Source: Streptomyces carminius
GTDB taxonomy: Bacteria; Actinomycetota; Actinomycetes; Streptomycetales; Streptomycetaceae
DNA: 64,000 nt
Assembly (NCBI RefSeq): GCF_002794255.1
Contig: NZ_PGGW01000058.1
Location: 106,624-170,623 of the forward strand
Reading direction: 5' to 3'
Shown here: one piece after another, positions 7,705 to 16,126 of the stretch
How positions within the stretch are numbered: position 1 is the first letter of the stretch
How the letters are laid out: every line of letters begins with the position of its first letter
The notes under the pieces: model-generated
Told to the model about the DNA's origin: nothing
What the model saw: only the letters and a program-made list of their open reading frames with translations
The model's database searches: none
Made by a program: the position numbers and the translations under genes

Positions 7705-10571
7705 CGCGTTCCGTCCGTGTGCTCCTCGACGAGGAGGTGGTAGTTGATGCCGCCGGTGCCGAACGAGCTGACCCCCGCGCGCCGGGGCCGCCCCGGCCCG
7801 GCCGGCCACCGGGCCGCCTCGGTCGGGACGGTGGCCGGCACGGCGGCCAGGTCCAGCGCGGGGTTGAGGGTCCGGAGGTTGGCGCCGGGCGGTATGGTCC
7901 GGGCCCGGATGGCCTGGAGCGCGCGCAGCAGGCCCGCGCTGCCCGCCGCCGCGAAGGTGTGGCCGAAGAAGGACTTGGCGGAGCCGATCCGCAGGGGGTC
8001 CCGCCCGGGGGTGCCGTAGACCCGCGCCACGGCGTCGATCTCCACCCGGTCGCCCACCCGGGTGCCGGTGCCGTGCGCCTCCAGGTAGTCGACCTCCCCG
8101 GGGCCGAAGTCGACCTGCTCGAAGGCCCGCCGCATGGCGCGCGCCTGGCCCGCCGCGTCGGGGGCGATCAGGGACCTGGCGTCGTTGGAGGCGCCCACCC
8201 CGCGCAGGACGCCGAGGATCTCGTCCCCGTCGCGGCGGGCGTCGGCGTACCGCTTGAGGAGGAACAGGCCGCAGCCGTCCCCGGGGGTGAAGCCGTCGGC
8301 CGCCGCGTCGAACGGCCGGTTCGTGCCGTGCGAGAGCAGGCCCAGCGCCGAGCACAGGACCATGTCCCGGGCGTTGCAGGCCAGTTCGACGCCCCCGGCG
8401 ACGGCGAAGTCGGCGGTGCCCGCCCGCAGCGCGCCGACCGCGAGGTCCAGCGCGGCCAGCGACGAGGCGCACGCCGCCTCCACCGCGACGGGCACGGCGG
8501 CCAGGCCGTACTCGTTGGCGATCAGCGCCGCCGTGCCGCCGGCCAGGCAGCCGTCCAGGAGTGCGGGCGAGAGGGGGTCGCCGGGGCCGCCGTAGCGCTC
8601 GCGCACCCGTTTGAGCAGCGTCCGCACCTCCACCGGGGACAGCCCGGCGGCCCCGGCGAGGGCGGCGAGGGCCTCCTCGGTGTCGCGCAGGGCGAGGTCG
8701 ACGGCCGCGCGGCGCTCCGCGGTCAGCCCCAGGTTGCTGCCGATCGCCACCACGCCCGGGCCGCTCAGGGTGCCCGCGGCGCGGCGGTGCCCGGTGAGGA
8801 GTTCGCCGGCGACCGCGAGGGCGAGGCGCTGCGCGGCGTCCATGGCCGCATGGCGGAGCGGGGTGATCCGCAGCCCGGCGGGCGGCTCATCGGGGACCGG
8901 GACGTGGCCGCCCCGGTCGGTGTAGCTGTGCGTGAGGCTGAGCGCGCCCGGCGCGTGGTACAGCTCCCGGTCGAGCACCGAGTCCGGCACCGGTCCCAGC
9001 CGGTCCCGTCCGGAGTGGACCACCCGCCAGAACTCCCCGGCGTCGCGTGCCCCGGCGAACCGGCCGCCGACCCCGACCACCGCGACCGGTTCGGCCGCGG
9101 CGGCGGTACGGGCGGCGGTGCGTACGGGCGGCCCGCCCGCACGGCCGCCGGACGCGGTCCGGTCCGGCTCGTGCTCGGCCAGCAGCAGATGGCACAGGGT
9201 CCCGGTGAGGGAGGCGCCGTGGACGGCCGCGTACCGCGGCGCCCCGTCCCGGCCCCGCGGCCACTCCTCGCCGGTGCGGAGCATCCGGAAGGGGGCGCCG
9301 TACGGCAGGCCGCCGTCCGGCGGTGGCCACTGCGGGGGAAGCCCGCGGTGGTGCAGGGCGAGGGCCGCCTTGGTGAGGGCCGCCAGGCCCGCGTTGGCGA
9401 AGGTGTGCCCGAGCCGGTCCCGGACGCTGCCGAGGACGACTCCCCCGGCCGGGCCGGCCGGCTCCCCGTCCGCGCCCCGGTGGAGCCCGGCCAGCGCGGC
9501 GAGCTCGGCCGCCGTCTCCCGGGCCAGCCCGGAGCCGGCGCACTCGACGTACCCGACCGCCCCGGCCGGTACGGCGGCCTCCCGGTGGGAGGCCTCGGCG
9601 GTCTCCCGGCGGAGCGGTACCGAGTCGGAGTAGCGGAACGCGCCGGGCCGGGCGTGGTGGCGGAGCGCGGCGCCGCGGATCTCGGCGTAGATCCGGTCCC
9701 CGTCGCGCACGGCCGACGACAGCCTCTTGAGCAGGACCGCCCCGACCCCCTCGCCGAGCGGGAAGCCCCGGCCGTCCGCCGCGAAGGGACGGGTGCCGGG
9801 GGCGAGCAGGCCCTTGGCGGCCAGCGCCAGCTCCGGCAGCGGGCCCTCCCGGCGCTGGCCCGCCACCACGAGGACGGCGTCCGAGACCCCGCCGCGCAGG
9901 CAGTTGACCGCGTGGGCGACGCCCAGGAAGGAGGTCGCGTCGGCGGACTCGACCGCGAGCGTACGGCCGTGCAGTTTGAAGGCGCCCGCGATCCGCGCCG
10001 GGATGGTGCTGGCCATTTCGCCCACCCGGTCGTGGGAGGACCCCCCGGCGCGCTCCACCAGGAGTACCCTCAGCCGCTCGGCCGCCTCGGCGCCCCACGG
10101 CGCGCCGCCCGCCGCGGCGGCCACCTCGCGCGCGTAGCGGCCGGCCTCCACGCGCAGGGCGTTGGCGTACTGGCGGTCGAGTCCGAAGCAGGTGCCGGTG
10201 ACCACGTCCGTGCGGTCGGCGGGCAGCGGCCGGCCGGGGTGGCCGGCGTCGGCCAGACAGCGCCGCGCCGCCTCCAGCATGAGCAGCTGCATCCGTGCCA
10301 TGGCGCCCGCCTGGGCCGGCGGGATGCCGTAGCGGGCCACGTCGACCCGGAGGTCCGCCAGCCCGCCGGGGCTCCCGGCGGGGGAGTCGGCGCGGTCTGC
10401 GGAGCCGGCGCCGGGCTCCCCCGGAGGCCCGGCGTTCAGCAGTCTCCAGTAGTCGCCGGGGCTCCGGACACCCGGATAGAGCGCCGCCATCCCCACGATC
10501 GCGATCGGCTCCGGCGGAGCCTGGTCCGGGCGGTGCTCCCGCCGTGCGCCGGGCGGTGTGTCGGACGGCAT
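7701..10571 (-). CDS. redX: Double-ketosynthase protein (pseudo-KS plus active KS), RedX
   Basis: This 956-aa protein contains two ketosynthase domains. KS1 (residues ~22-480) lacks the nucleophile: the Cys position is Asp211 in ESADATS, and the usual EAHGTGT is ECAGSGL, so it is a chain-length-factor-like or structural domain. KS2 (~505-945) is intact, with Cys701 in EAACASSL, EAHGTGT and KSFFGHTFAAAG. Its size and tandem-KS layout fit RedX/PigJ, which extends the pyrrolyl thioester with malonyl-ACP towards 4-methoxy-2,2'-bipyrrole carbaldehyde. The start is ATG 10571. It is translationally coupled to redW and follows redD across a short repeat-containing gap. Confidence 0.85.
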   Translation of the reverse strand: MPSDTPPGARREHRPDQAPPEPIAIVGMAALYPGVRSPGDYWRLLNAGPPGEPGAGSADRADSPAGSPGGLADLRVDVARYGIPPAQAGAMARMQLLMLEAARRCLADAGHPGRPLPADRTDVVTGTCFGLDRQYANALRVEAGRYAREVAAAAGGAPWGAEAAERLRVLLVERAGGSSHDRVGEMASTIPARIAGAFKLHGRTLAVESADATSFLGVAHAVNCLRGGVSDAVLVVAGQRREGPLPELALAAKGLLAPGTRPFAADGRGFPLGEGVGAVLLKRLSSAVRDGDRIYAEIRGAALRHHARPGAFRYSDSVPLRRETAEASHREAAVPAGAVGYVECAGSGLARETAAELAALAGLHRGADGEPAGPAGGVVLGSVRDRLGHTFANAGLAALTKAALALHHRGLPPQWPPPDGGLPYGAPFRMLRTGEEWPRGRDGAPRYAAVHGASLTGTLCHLLLAEHEPDRTASGGRAGGPPVRTAARTAAAAEPVAVVGVGGRFAGARDAGEFWRVVHSGRDRLGPVPDSVLDRELYHAPGALSLTHSYTDRGGHVPVPDEPPAGLRITPLRHAAMDAAQRLALAVAGELLTGHRRAAGTLSGPGVVAIGSNLGLTAERRAAVDLALRDTEEALAALAGAAGLSPVEVRTLLKRVRERYGGPGDPLSPALLDGCLAGGTAALIANEYGLAAVPVAVEAACASSLAALDLAVGALRAGTADFAVAGGVELACNARDMVLCSALGLLSHGTNRPFDAAADGFTPGDGCGLFLLKRYADARRDGDEILGVLRGVGASNDARSLIAPDAAGQARAMRRAFEQVDFGPGEVDYLEAHGTGTRVGDRVEIDAVARVYGTPGRDPLRIGSAKSFFGHTFAAAGSAGLLRALQAIRARTIPPGANLRTLNPALDLAAVPATVPTEAARWPAGPGRPRRAGVSSFGTGGINYHLLVEEHTDGTR

Positions 10572-10610
10572 GATGCGGCTGCTCCTGTGTCTCGGCTGTG
10601 GGTCCGGCCC

Positions 10611-10674
10611 GGTGGACGGGCACGGCGGTGGACGGGCACGGCGGTGGACGGGCACAACGGTGGACGGGCACGGC
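10611..10674. repeat. Four tandem 16-bp repeats between redD and redX
   Basis: Four adjacent copies of a 16-bp unit (GGTGGACGGGCACGGC, the third with AA for GG near its end) fill the 137-nt gap between the redD stop and the redX start. They would lie in the 5' leader or promoter of redXWY. The 16-bp period is not the spacing usually described for SARP binding repeats, so a regulatory role is only a possibility. Confidence 0.75.
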
Positions 10675-10708
10675 GGTGTCACGGCGCGCCCTTCGGCGGG
10701 TGCGCCGG

Positions 10709-11521
10709 TCAGCGGTGCGCGGCCGCCGGGGCGCGCCCGCCGGCCCAGACCGCGGCCGGCCGGTCGAGGTCCGGGTCCCGGGCGAGGATCTCCGCGTGCC
10801 GGCGCTGGAGCCGGTCGCCCGGCCGGACGCCCAGCTCCTCGTCGAGGTACCGGCGGGCCCGGTGGAACACCTCCAGTGCCTCGCTCTGCCTGCCGGAGCG
10901 GTACAGGGCGAGCATCAGCAGCTCGCAGAAGCGTTCCCGCAGCGGGTACCGCGCCACCATCCGCCGCAGTTCCGCGATCGCGCGGGACTCGTCGCCGACC
11001 GCCAGCCGGGCGGCGGACAGGTCCTCCCAGACCGTCAGCCGGCGCTCGTCGAACAGCGCGGCGGCGCTGCGGCAGCGCAGCCCGTCCCCGGCGTCGAGCA
11101 GCGCGGGGCCGCTCCACAGCTCCAGGGCGGACTGCAGCAGCCGCAGCGCCCGGGCGGGCTCGTGGACCAGGGCCGCCGTCCCCTGCACCGCCAGGTCCAG
11201 GAAGCGGTTGCCGTCCACGCACTCGGCGGACACGTCGAGCAGGTAGCCGTTGTGCACGGCGCGCAGGACGGTGGTGTCGCACGGGCGGCGGGCCGCGCCG
11301 TCGAGCACCTTGCGCAGCCTGGTGGCGTTCGCCTGCAGGGCGTTGCGGATGTTGCCCAGCGGAGTGCCGGCCCACAGCTCCTCGGCCAGGTCCCCGGTGG
11401 ATATCGCCTGCCCGGCGTCCAGCGCGAGTGTGGCGAGCATGGCCCGCACCTTGTTCGACCGTATTTCCCGGCTCTGCCCCGCCACGGAGACGGAGACGGG
11501 CCCCAGAAGATTGATCCGCAC
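10709..11521 (-). CDS. redD: SARP-family pathway activator, RedD
   Basis: This 270-aa protein is a minimal Streptomyces antibiotic regulatory protein. It has an OmpR-like winged-helix domain (residues ~1-95, VRINLLGPVSVSVAG...NKVRAMLATLAL...) and then a bacterial transcriptional activation domain (~100-255) ending in YLDEELGVRPGDRL. It starts at GTG 11521 after GGGGGAA. RedD activates the structural genes of the red cluster and is itself activated by RedZ in S. coelicolor. Here it sits upstream of redXWY on the same strand, at the same cluster position. A longer open frame upstream has no ribosome site. Confidence 0.87.
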   Translation of the reverse strand: MRINLLGPVSVSVAGQSREIRSNKVRAMLATLALDAGQAISTGDLAEELWAGTPLGNIRNALQANATRLRKVLDGAARRPCDTTVLRAVHNGYLLDVSAECVDGNRFLDLAVQGTAALVHEPARALRLLQSALELWSGPALLDAGDGLRCRSAAALFDERRLTVWEDLSAARLAVGDESRAIAELRRMVARYPLRERFCELLMLALYRSGRQSEALEVFHRARRYLDEELGVRPGDRLQRRHAEILARDPDLDRPAAVWAGGRAPAAAHR

Positions 11522-11750
11522 GACGTTCCCCCGTTTTGCTGCGATCAACAGCGGCCGCCGGCCTGCCGGAACCCCCGTGAGGCGCCACCGGTACCCCGCG
11601 ACCGCCCCGGGGTCCGGGGCGGTACGGGCGGGGCCGTGGCAGGCGGCCTGCTTTCCGTACCCCGCAGTCTCACAGGGGGGACCGCGCCGGGGCATCCACC
11701 GCCTGACGGTTTTCCCCGGCCGCCACCGGCCACCCCGTGTACCGCGGACT

Positions 11751-11765
11751 CAACCATTGGTTGAA
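11751..11765. promoter_or_regulatory. Palindrome upstream of redD, candidate operator
   Basis: TCAACCATTGGTTGA is a 7-bp inverted repeat around one central base, about 230 nt upstream of the redD start. A further TCAACC half lies at 11772-11777. This shape fits a dimeric regulator, with RedZ one candidate, but no protein is assigned. Confidence 0.4.
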
Positions 11766-11822
11766 TCCGCCTCAACCCTTCTCACGGCCCTCCGCGCCCG
11801 CTCCGCCGCCGGGCGCCCGACC

Positions 11823-11844
11823 CTTTGCCCGGTTATCGGCAAAG
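11823..11844. promoter_or_regulatory. Inverted repeat CTTTGCC-8-GGCAAAG
   Basis: Seven-bp perfect arms at 11823-11829 and 11838-11844 are separated by 8 nt. They lie mid-way between the divergent redD and peptide genes. This could be an operator or a weak hairpin; nothing else identifies it. Confidence 0.35.
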
Positions 11845-12107
11845 ACACCCGAAAGAAGTAAGCACACCGCCCCACACGGGTGAATTCGGGCGCGGGTTTC
11901 CGGGGCTCGAGAACGAGTGCCGCAGGCGTACGGCGCCGCACGCCCCACCATCACCAGGACCGCACCGGCCCGAGCACACCGCCCCGACGCCCGCAACCCC
12001 TCCCATATGACTACATGCGCGCTTTGGTCCGCTTTCGTAACGTCGAGCGGGAAGCCGTCCGCCGAGGCGGCGACACCGTACCGGGGATCCAACGAGGAGG
12101 ACCTTCG

Positions 12108-12293
12108 ATGATCACTCACGCAACGGCCGGCCCCGCTCTCACGCCCGCCGACCTGACCGAGCGGCACACCGTCACCGACCTGATGACCGTGCGCGAGGCC
12201 CCGGTCAGCGACGCGCCGGTGTGGGCGCCCGAGGCCATCGGCCTCCTGCTGCTCGCGCTCCTGCTCTCCCCCAGGGAGCCCCGGGAGAAGTGA
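12108..12293 (+). CDS. 61-residue peptide, possible precursor peptide of an unknown cassette
   Basis: The ATG at 12108 is placed 6 nt after a perfect GAGGAGG, which decides this start against the longer upstream frame. Residues 1-40 are polar and slightly acidic (…TERHTVTDLMTVREAPVSD…). Residues 44-53 form a short hydrophobic run (IGLLLLALLL), followed by a charged tail SPREPREK. It has no Cys and only one C-terminal Ser, so it does not look like a classical lanthipeptide. It heads three rightward genes (185 nt, then two 4-nt overlaps) that include a peptidase-like hydrolase. I do not recognise the family. It could be a RiPP precursor, a small membrane-binding peptide or a regulator. Confidence 0.6.
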   Translation: MITHATAGPALTPADLTERHTVTDLMTVREAPVSDAPVWAPEAIGLLLLALLLSPREPREK

Positions 12294-12477
12294 CCGGGCC
12301 GCGTCCCGCGGCCCCCGGCCGCGCGGCGCGACGGGACACGGCGCGAGCCGGCCCGGGCCGACAGCGGGACGGGGCACCCCGGGAGATCCCGGGGCGCCCC
12401 GGACATCCCGGCGAATTCCAGGAAGTCACAGGAGAGCGGCACGACATGACAGACCGGTCCAGAGAGGTGGATCTCTG

Positions 12478-13251
12478 ATGCCGAACCCGGACGTCTCGCC
12501 GCGCGCGGCCTACACCGCCGCGGTGGAGAGTCTGGCCGACCGCGTCCTCGGCGCCCTGCGGGGCGCCGGGGACCCGGTGGTGATCGCCACCCAGGTGGAG
12601 GAGGCACCCGACCCCAAGGCGGCGCTGGCCGCCGTACGCGTACTGGGGCCGGACGTCTTCGCCCCGGCGCTGTTCGGCGAGGCCCCTCCCGGCCCCGCCG
12701 ACGTCCGGACGGTGGCCGAGTCCTTCCGGCTCTTCCCGCCCGCCCCCGACGCCACGCCCGAGACGGCGTGGCGCGACTGGACCACCGCCCGGCTCCTCCT
12801 CCGGTACGGCGGTGACGACTCCCTGGGCGCGCCCGAACCACCCGTCCTCGACGACGGCGGGGAGGGCCCGGACGGACCGGACGGCGCGGGGGGCGGCACC
12901 GGAGCACCGGACACCTCCTGGCGCGTGTGGTCCCTGCGCATGGCGCAGCTCGCCCCGCTCGCCCTGCCCGGCGTGGCCGGCCCCGTCCACGCGGCGGCGG
13001 CCCGGCGGTCGTCCGCCCTGGCCCGCGGCACGGCCCGGGCGATGCTGCGCCGCGACTACCCGATCGCCGCCTGCCTGGCCCGCTGGCTCGCCCACCCGGC
13101 ACACCGCGGAGCGCGGCCCCGCCTGGACGTGGCGGCCGTGGTACGGCACATCGAACTGCACGGCGTGGGCGGGGCCCGCACCGCGCTGGACACCGCGATC
13201 GCCCGCCGGCTGCTGGACCGGCCGGAGCACCGGGGAGGCCCGACACCGTGA
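12478..13251 (+). CDS. Protein of unknown function, second gene of the peptide cassette
   Basis: This 257-aa protein starts at ATG 12478 after GAGAGGTGG. The first ~115 residues include GALRGAGDPVVIATQVEEAPDPKAALAAVRVLG. An acidic glycine-rich linker follows (~122-142, DDGGEGPDGPDGAGGG), then an Arg/Ala-rich helical half (~145-255) with RRSSALARGTARAMLRRDYPIAACLARWL. No signal peptide, membrane segment or catalytic motif is evident. Its stop overlaps the GTG of the next gene (GTGA), so the two are coupled. I do not recognise it. The helical C-terminal half could be a binding partner of the downstream DUF6895-like protein. Confidence 0.7.
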   Translation: MPNPDVSPRAAYTAAVESLADRVLGALRGAGDPVVIATQVEEAPDPKAALAAVRVLGPDVFAPALFGEAPPGPADVRTVAESFRLFPPAPDATPETAWRDWTTARLLLRYGGDDSLGAPEPPVLDDGGEGPDGPDGAGGGTGAPDTSWRVWSLRMAQLAPLALPGVAGPVHAAAARRSSALARGTARAMLRRDYPIAACLARWLAHPAHRGARPRLDVAAVVRHIELHGVGGARTALDTAIARRLLDRPEHRGGPTP

Positions 13252-14240
13252 GCACACCGAGCACCTCCCCCCTGAGCGCCCCCGCGCCGGCCCCCGTGCC
13301 GCGGTCGGCCCGGCAGGTGACCGGCCGGGCCCTCGGCTGGCTGCGCCGCCACTGCGAGCTGGGCGTCCTGCCCCCCGGCACCACCGCGGAGCTCGCCCAC
13401 CCCGACAGCGTCTACAAACCGCTGGGCGAGACGGCACTGGCCGGCTCCCTGGTGCTGCGCGAGGAGCGGGCCGACCCGCGGGACCACAAGGCCGCCCGCG
13501 AGCTGCTCGACTTCGCCTGGTGGGAGCTGCGCGGCGGCGACATGCTCTACGAGCGCCAGCTCCGGTACCTGATGATGACCGACCCACTGGAGCTCTACAC
13601 GCACTTCGTCCGCGCCGGCTACCGGCACCGGCGGCTGGACGCCCTGCTGGAGCACCTGTACGGGGTGGTCACGCCGTACGCCGTCGAGCAGGTGCCCAAC
13701 CGGCGGCTGGCGATCGCCAACGCCGCGCGGCTGATGGGCCTGGACCGCGCCACCGGCCGGGGGATCGACTGGAAGCTGCTCACCGACGCCACCTGGCTGG
13801 GCAACACCCCCGAGCCGTGGGCCGTCGACTGGATGACGGCCTACTCCATGACGCACACCGTCTTCCACCTCACCGACTGGGGCGCACGCCCCGGCGAGCT
13901 GCCGCCGCACCTGGAGGAGTACCTCCAGCTGTGGCTGCCGGTCTGGCTGGAGGTGTGGCGGGAGGTCGAGGAGTGGGACCTGTTCGCCGAACTGCTGATC
14001 GTCGGCGCCTGTCTGCGGGAGCCGTACCTGGACCCGGCCGCGTGGGCGGAGCTGGCCGCCGTGCAGCACGAGGACGGACTGGTCCCCCGGGACGGCAAGG
14101 CGGTGGACGGGGACGCCGGCCGGCGCTTCCGGGACCACCACCACCCCACCGTGGTGGCCGCCGTCGCCGGCACCCTGGCCCTGGCCCGGGTCCCTCCCTC
14201 CGGCGGCCCCCACGGCCCCTCCCCAGAAGCCGCCCGGTGA
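13248..14240 (+). CDS. DUF6895-like protein of unknown function
   Basis: The 330-aa product starts at GTG 13248, overlapping the previous stop. It is rich in aromatic residues and predicted helices. The signatures ELLDFAWWELRGGDMLYERQL (~87-107), PNRRLAIANAARLMGL (~150-165) and HTVFHLTDWGARPGELP (~204-220) match what I remember of the DUF6895 family, seen next to small peptides and in natural-product loci of actinomycetes. It has no known enzymatic activity, no membrane segment and no nucleotide-binding motif. A Trp/Tyr-rich alpha-alpha barrel is plausible. It overlaps the hydrolase gene by 4 nt. The family name is from memory and uncertain. Confidence 0.7.
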   Translation: MSTPSTSPLSAPAPAPVPRSARQVTGRALGWLRRHCELGVLPPGTTAELAHPDSVYKPLGETALAGSLVLREERADPRDHKAARELLDFAWWELRGGDMLYERQLRYLMMTDPLELYTHFVRAGYRHRRLDALLEHLYGVVTPYAVEQVPNRRLAIANAARLMGLDRATGRGIDWKLLTDATWLGNTPEPWAVDWMTAYSMTHTVFHLTDWGARPGELPPHLEEYLQLWLPVWLEVWREVEEWDLFAELLIVGACLREPYLDPAAWAELAAVQHEDGLVPRDGKAVDGDAGRRFRDHHHPTVVAAVAGTLALARVPPSGGPHGPSPEAAR

Positions 14241-15418
14241 GCGGCACCGCCACCACCGGACCGGGCCCGGCGGAGTACGGCCCGGCGGGCGGGCCCGGGC
14301 CCGGCGCCCGCCTGGCGGCGGTGGCCGACGCCGCCTCCGGCCCGGCGGTGGCGGTCGTGGCGGTACGCGCCGGGGAGCCGGCCATGCTGTGCCGGGGCGC
14401 CACCGAGGCCACCCGCTTCGAACTCGGCTCGGTGACCAAGACGTTCACCGCCCTGCTGCTGGCCGAGTCGGTCGCCCGGGGCGAGGTGCGCGCCGACGAA
14501 CCGATCGCGGGCCGCCTCCCCGGGCCGGCCGTGCCCCGGGGCCTGGGCGACCGGATCACCTTCGAGCACCTGGCCACCCACACCGCCGGACTGCCCCGGC
14601 TGCCGCCCGGGCTGCCGCGCCGGGCGCTGCCCCGCTGGTTCACCAACCCGTACGAGACCTTCACCCCCGAGCACCTGCTGCGCTCGCTCCCCCGGGTCCG
14701 GGTGCGCCGTCCGCCCGGTGAGCGGGTGCGCTACTCCAACCTCGGCGTCGGGCTGCTGGGGCAGTTGCTGGGCGAGGCCGCCGGCACCGGCCCCGCCGAC
14801 CGCTCCGGCCCCGCCGGTCAGACCGATCCCACCGGCTACGCCGCCGCGCTCACCGCCCGGGTGCTGGCACCGCTGGGGCTGGCCGACACCACCTGCGACC
14901 CGGAGGTCCCGCAGGCCACCGGCCACTTCCACCACCGGCCCCGCCCCCCGTGGCGGATCCCCGGCCTGCCCGGCGCGGGCGCGCTGCGCTCCAGCCCACG
15001 CGACCTCCTGCGCTATCTGACGGCCCTGCTGGACCCGCCGGACGGCCCCGCGCGGATCCCCGGCACCCTGCGCACCGCGCTGCACGACGTGACCCGGCCG
15101 CGCGTCACGGAGCCCGGCGGCGACCGGGTGTGCCTGGTGTGGAAGTCGCGGCTGCTCACCGCGGCCGACGGCGCCCCCCGCGAGCTGCTGTTCCACTCGG
15201 GCGGCACCCGCGGCTTCACCTCGTTCGCCGGTTTCTCCCCCACCACCGGCACCGCCCTGGCGGCCCTCACCAACGGCTCGCCCACCCTGCGCGGCACGTT
15301 CATCCACACCGCGTACCGGGCGCTGCGCGAGCTGACCCTGGAGGCGCCTCCCCGGCAGCCGCCCGCCCGGCGGCCGGGGCCCGCGCACCCGGCGGAACCG
15401 CGCCCGGGGGTCCGATAA
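14237..15418 (+). CDS. Serine hydrolase of the beta-lactamase/penicillin-binding (class C esterase) fold
   Basis: This 393-aa protein has the three marks of the family: S65-x-x-K68 in GSVTKTF, Y-S-N in VRYSNLGVG (residues ~162-170), and H-S-G in LLFHSGGTRGF (~317-327). No signal peptide is seen, so it is probably cytoplasmic. Members act as esterases, D-aminopeptidases, amidases or peptide-tailoring enzymes. Coupled to a small-peptide cassette, a peptidase or ester-forming role on the peptide product is possible but unproven. A Pro/Arg-rich tail (~367-393) looks unstructured. The next gene is convergent, 36 nt away. Confidence 0.8.
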   Translation: MSGTATTGPGPAEYGPAGGPGPGARLAAVADAASGPAVAVVAVRAGEPAMLCRGATEATRFELGSVTKTFTALLLAESVARGEVRADEPIAGRLPGPAVPRGLGDRITFEHLATHTAGLPRLPPGLPRRALPRWFTNPYETFTPEHLLRSLPRVRVRRPPGERVRYSNLGVGLLGQLLGEAAGTGPADRSGPAGQTDPTGYAAALTARVLAPLGLADTTCDPEVPQATGHFHHRPRPPWRIPGLPGAGALRSSPRDLLRYLTALLDPPDGPARIPGTLRTALHDVTRPRVTEPGGDRVCLVWKSRLLTAADGAPRELLFHSGGTRGFTSFAGFSPTTGTALAALTNGSPTLRGTFIHTAYRALRELTLEAPPRQPPARRPGPAHPAEPRPGVR

Positions 15419-15454
15419 CCGGCGGCCCGACAACCGGAGCTCAGTAGCCGGAGC

Positions 15455-16126
15455 TCAGTAGCCGGACGGCCGCACCAGCCCCGTCTCGTAGGCGTGGACC
15501 GCCGCCTGGGTGCGGTCCCGCAGCCCCAGTTTGGCCAGGATGCGGCCGACATGGGTCTTCACCGTCTGCTCCGCCACCACCAGCCGGGCGGCGATCTCCG
15601 CGTTCGACAGCCCCTGGGCGATCAGGGACAGCACCTCGGTCTCCCGCTCCGTCAGCTCCCCCGTCCGGTCCTGCAGCGGGGCCCGGGGCACTCTGGTCAC
15701 CCGGGAGTACTCCGCGATGAGCCGCTTGGTGACGTTCGGTGCGAGCAGCGCGTCACCGGCCGCCACCACCCGTACCGCGTGGGCCAGCTCGCCGGCCGAG
15801 GCGTCCTTGAGCAGGAAGCCGGACGCGCCCGCGCGCAGCGCCTCGTACACGTACTCGTCGAGGTCGAAGGTGGTCAGGATCAGGACCCTCGTGGTGTTGT
15901 CCGGCCGCCCGGTGACGAGACGGGTGGCCTCGATGCCGTCGAGGTTGGGCATCCGGATGTCCATCAGGACGACGTCCGGGGCGAGGTCCGCGACCCGGCC
16001 GACGGCCTCCAGCCCGTCCACCGCCTGCCCGACGACCTCGATGTCCGGCTCGGCGCCCAGCAGCACCGTGAAGCCCTGCCGGACCATCGCCTGGTCGTCG
16101 GCTATCAGTACGCGGATCGTGGTCAT
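15455..16126 (-). CDS. NarL/FixJ-type response regulator
   Basis: The 223-aa protein has a complete receiver (Asp10, Asp11, phospho-acceptor Asp56 in VVLMDIRMP, Lys107 in FLLKD). A LuxR helix-turn-helix follows (residues ~157-215, LTERETEVLSLIAQGLSNAEIAARL). It should bind DNA when phosphorylated by the adjacent kinase. The ATG at 16126 overlaps the kinase stop by 4 nt. Targets cannot be read from the sequence; the ABC/GntR pair nearby is a candidate only by proximity. Confidence 0.92.
   Translation of the reverse strand: MTTIRVLIADDQAMVRQGFTVLLGAEPDIEVVGQAVDGLEAVGRVADLAPDVVLMDIRMPNLDGIEATRLVTGRPDNTTRVLILTTFDLDEYVYEALRAGASGFLLKDASAGELAHAVRVVAAGDALLAPNVTKRLIAEYSRVTRVPRAPLQDRTGELTERETEVLSLIAQGLSNAEIAARLVVAEQTVKTHVGRILAKLGLRDRTQAAVHAYETGLVRPSGY

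Larger units (their letters stand above)
11522..12107. promoter_or_regulatory. Divergent intergenic region between redD and the peptide cassette
   Basis: This 586-nt gap separates leftward redD from the rightward peptide gene, so it should hold both promoters. It has two clear dyads, listed separately. The stretch 11690-11860 is relatively A/T-rich. A strong GAGGAGG ribosome site (12095-12101) precedes the ATG at 12108. No convincing coding frame is seen; open frames crossing the region have no start support. Confidence 0.6.

Noticed and set aside
7719..11246. A 1175-codon open frame on the plus strand across redW-redX-redD
   Set aside because: It is the antisense shadow of true genes with clear domains on the minus strand. 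Its protein is Gly/Arg/Gln-biased with no motif.
11880..12293. A 137-codon version of the peptide gene starting upstream at 11880
   Set aside because: The upstream part is Arg/Pro-biased without a ribosome site, whereas ATG 12108 follows a perfect GAGGAGG.
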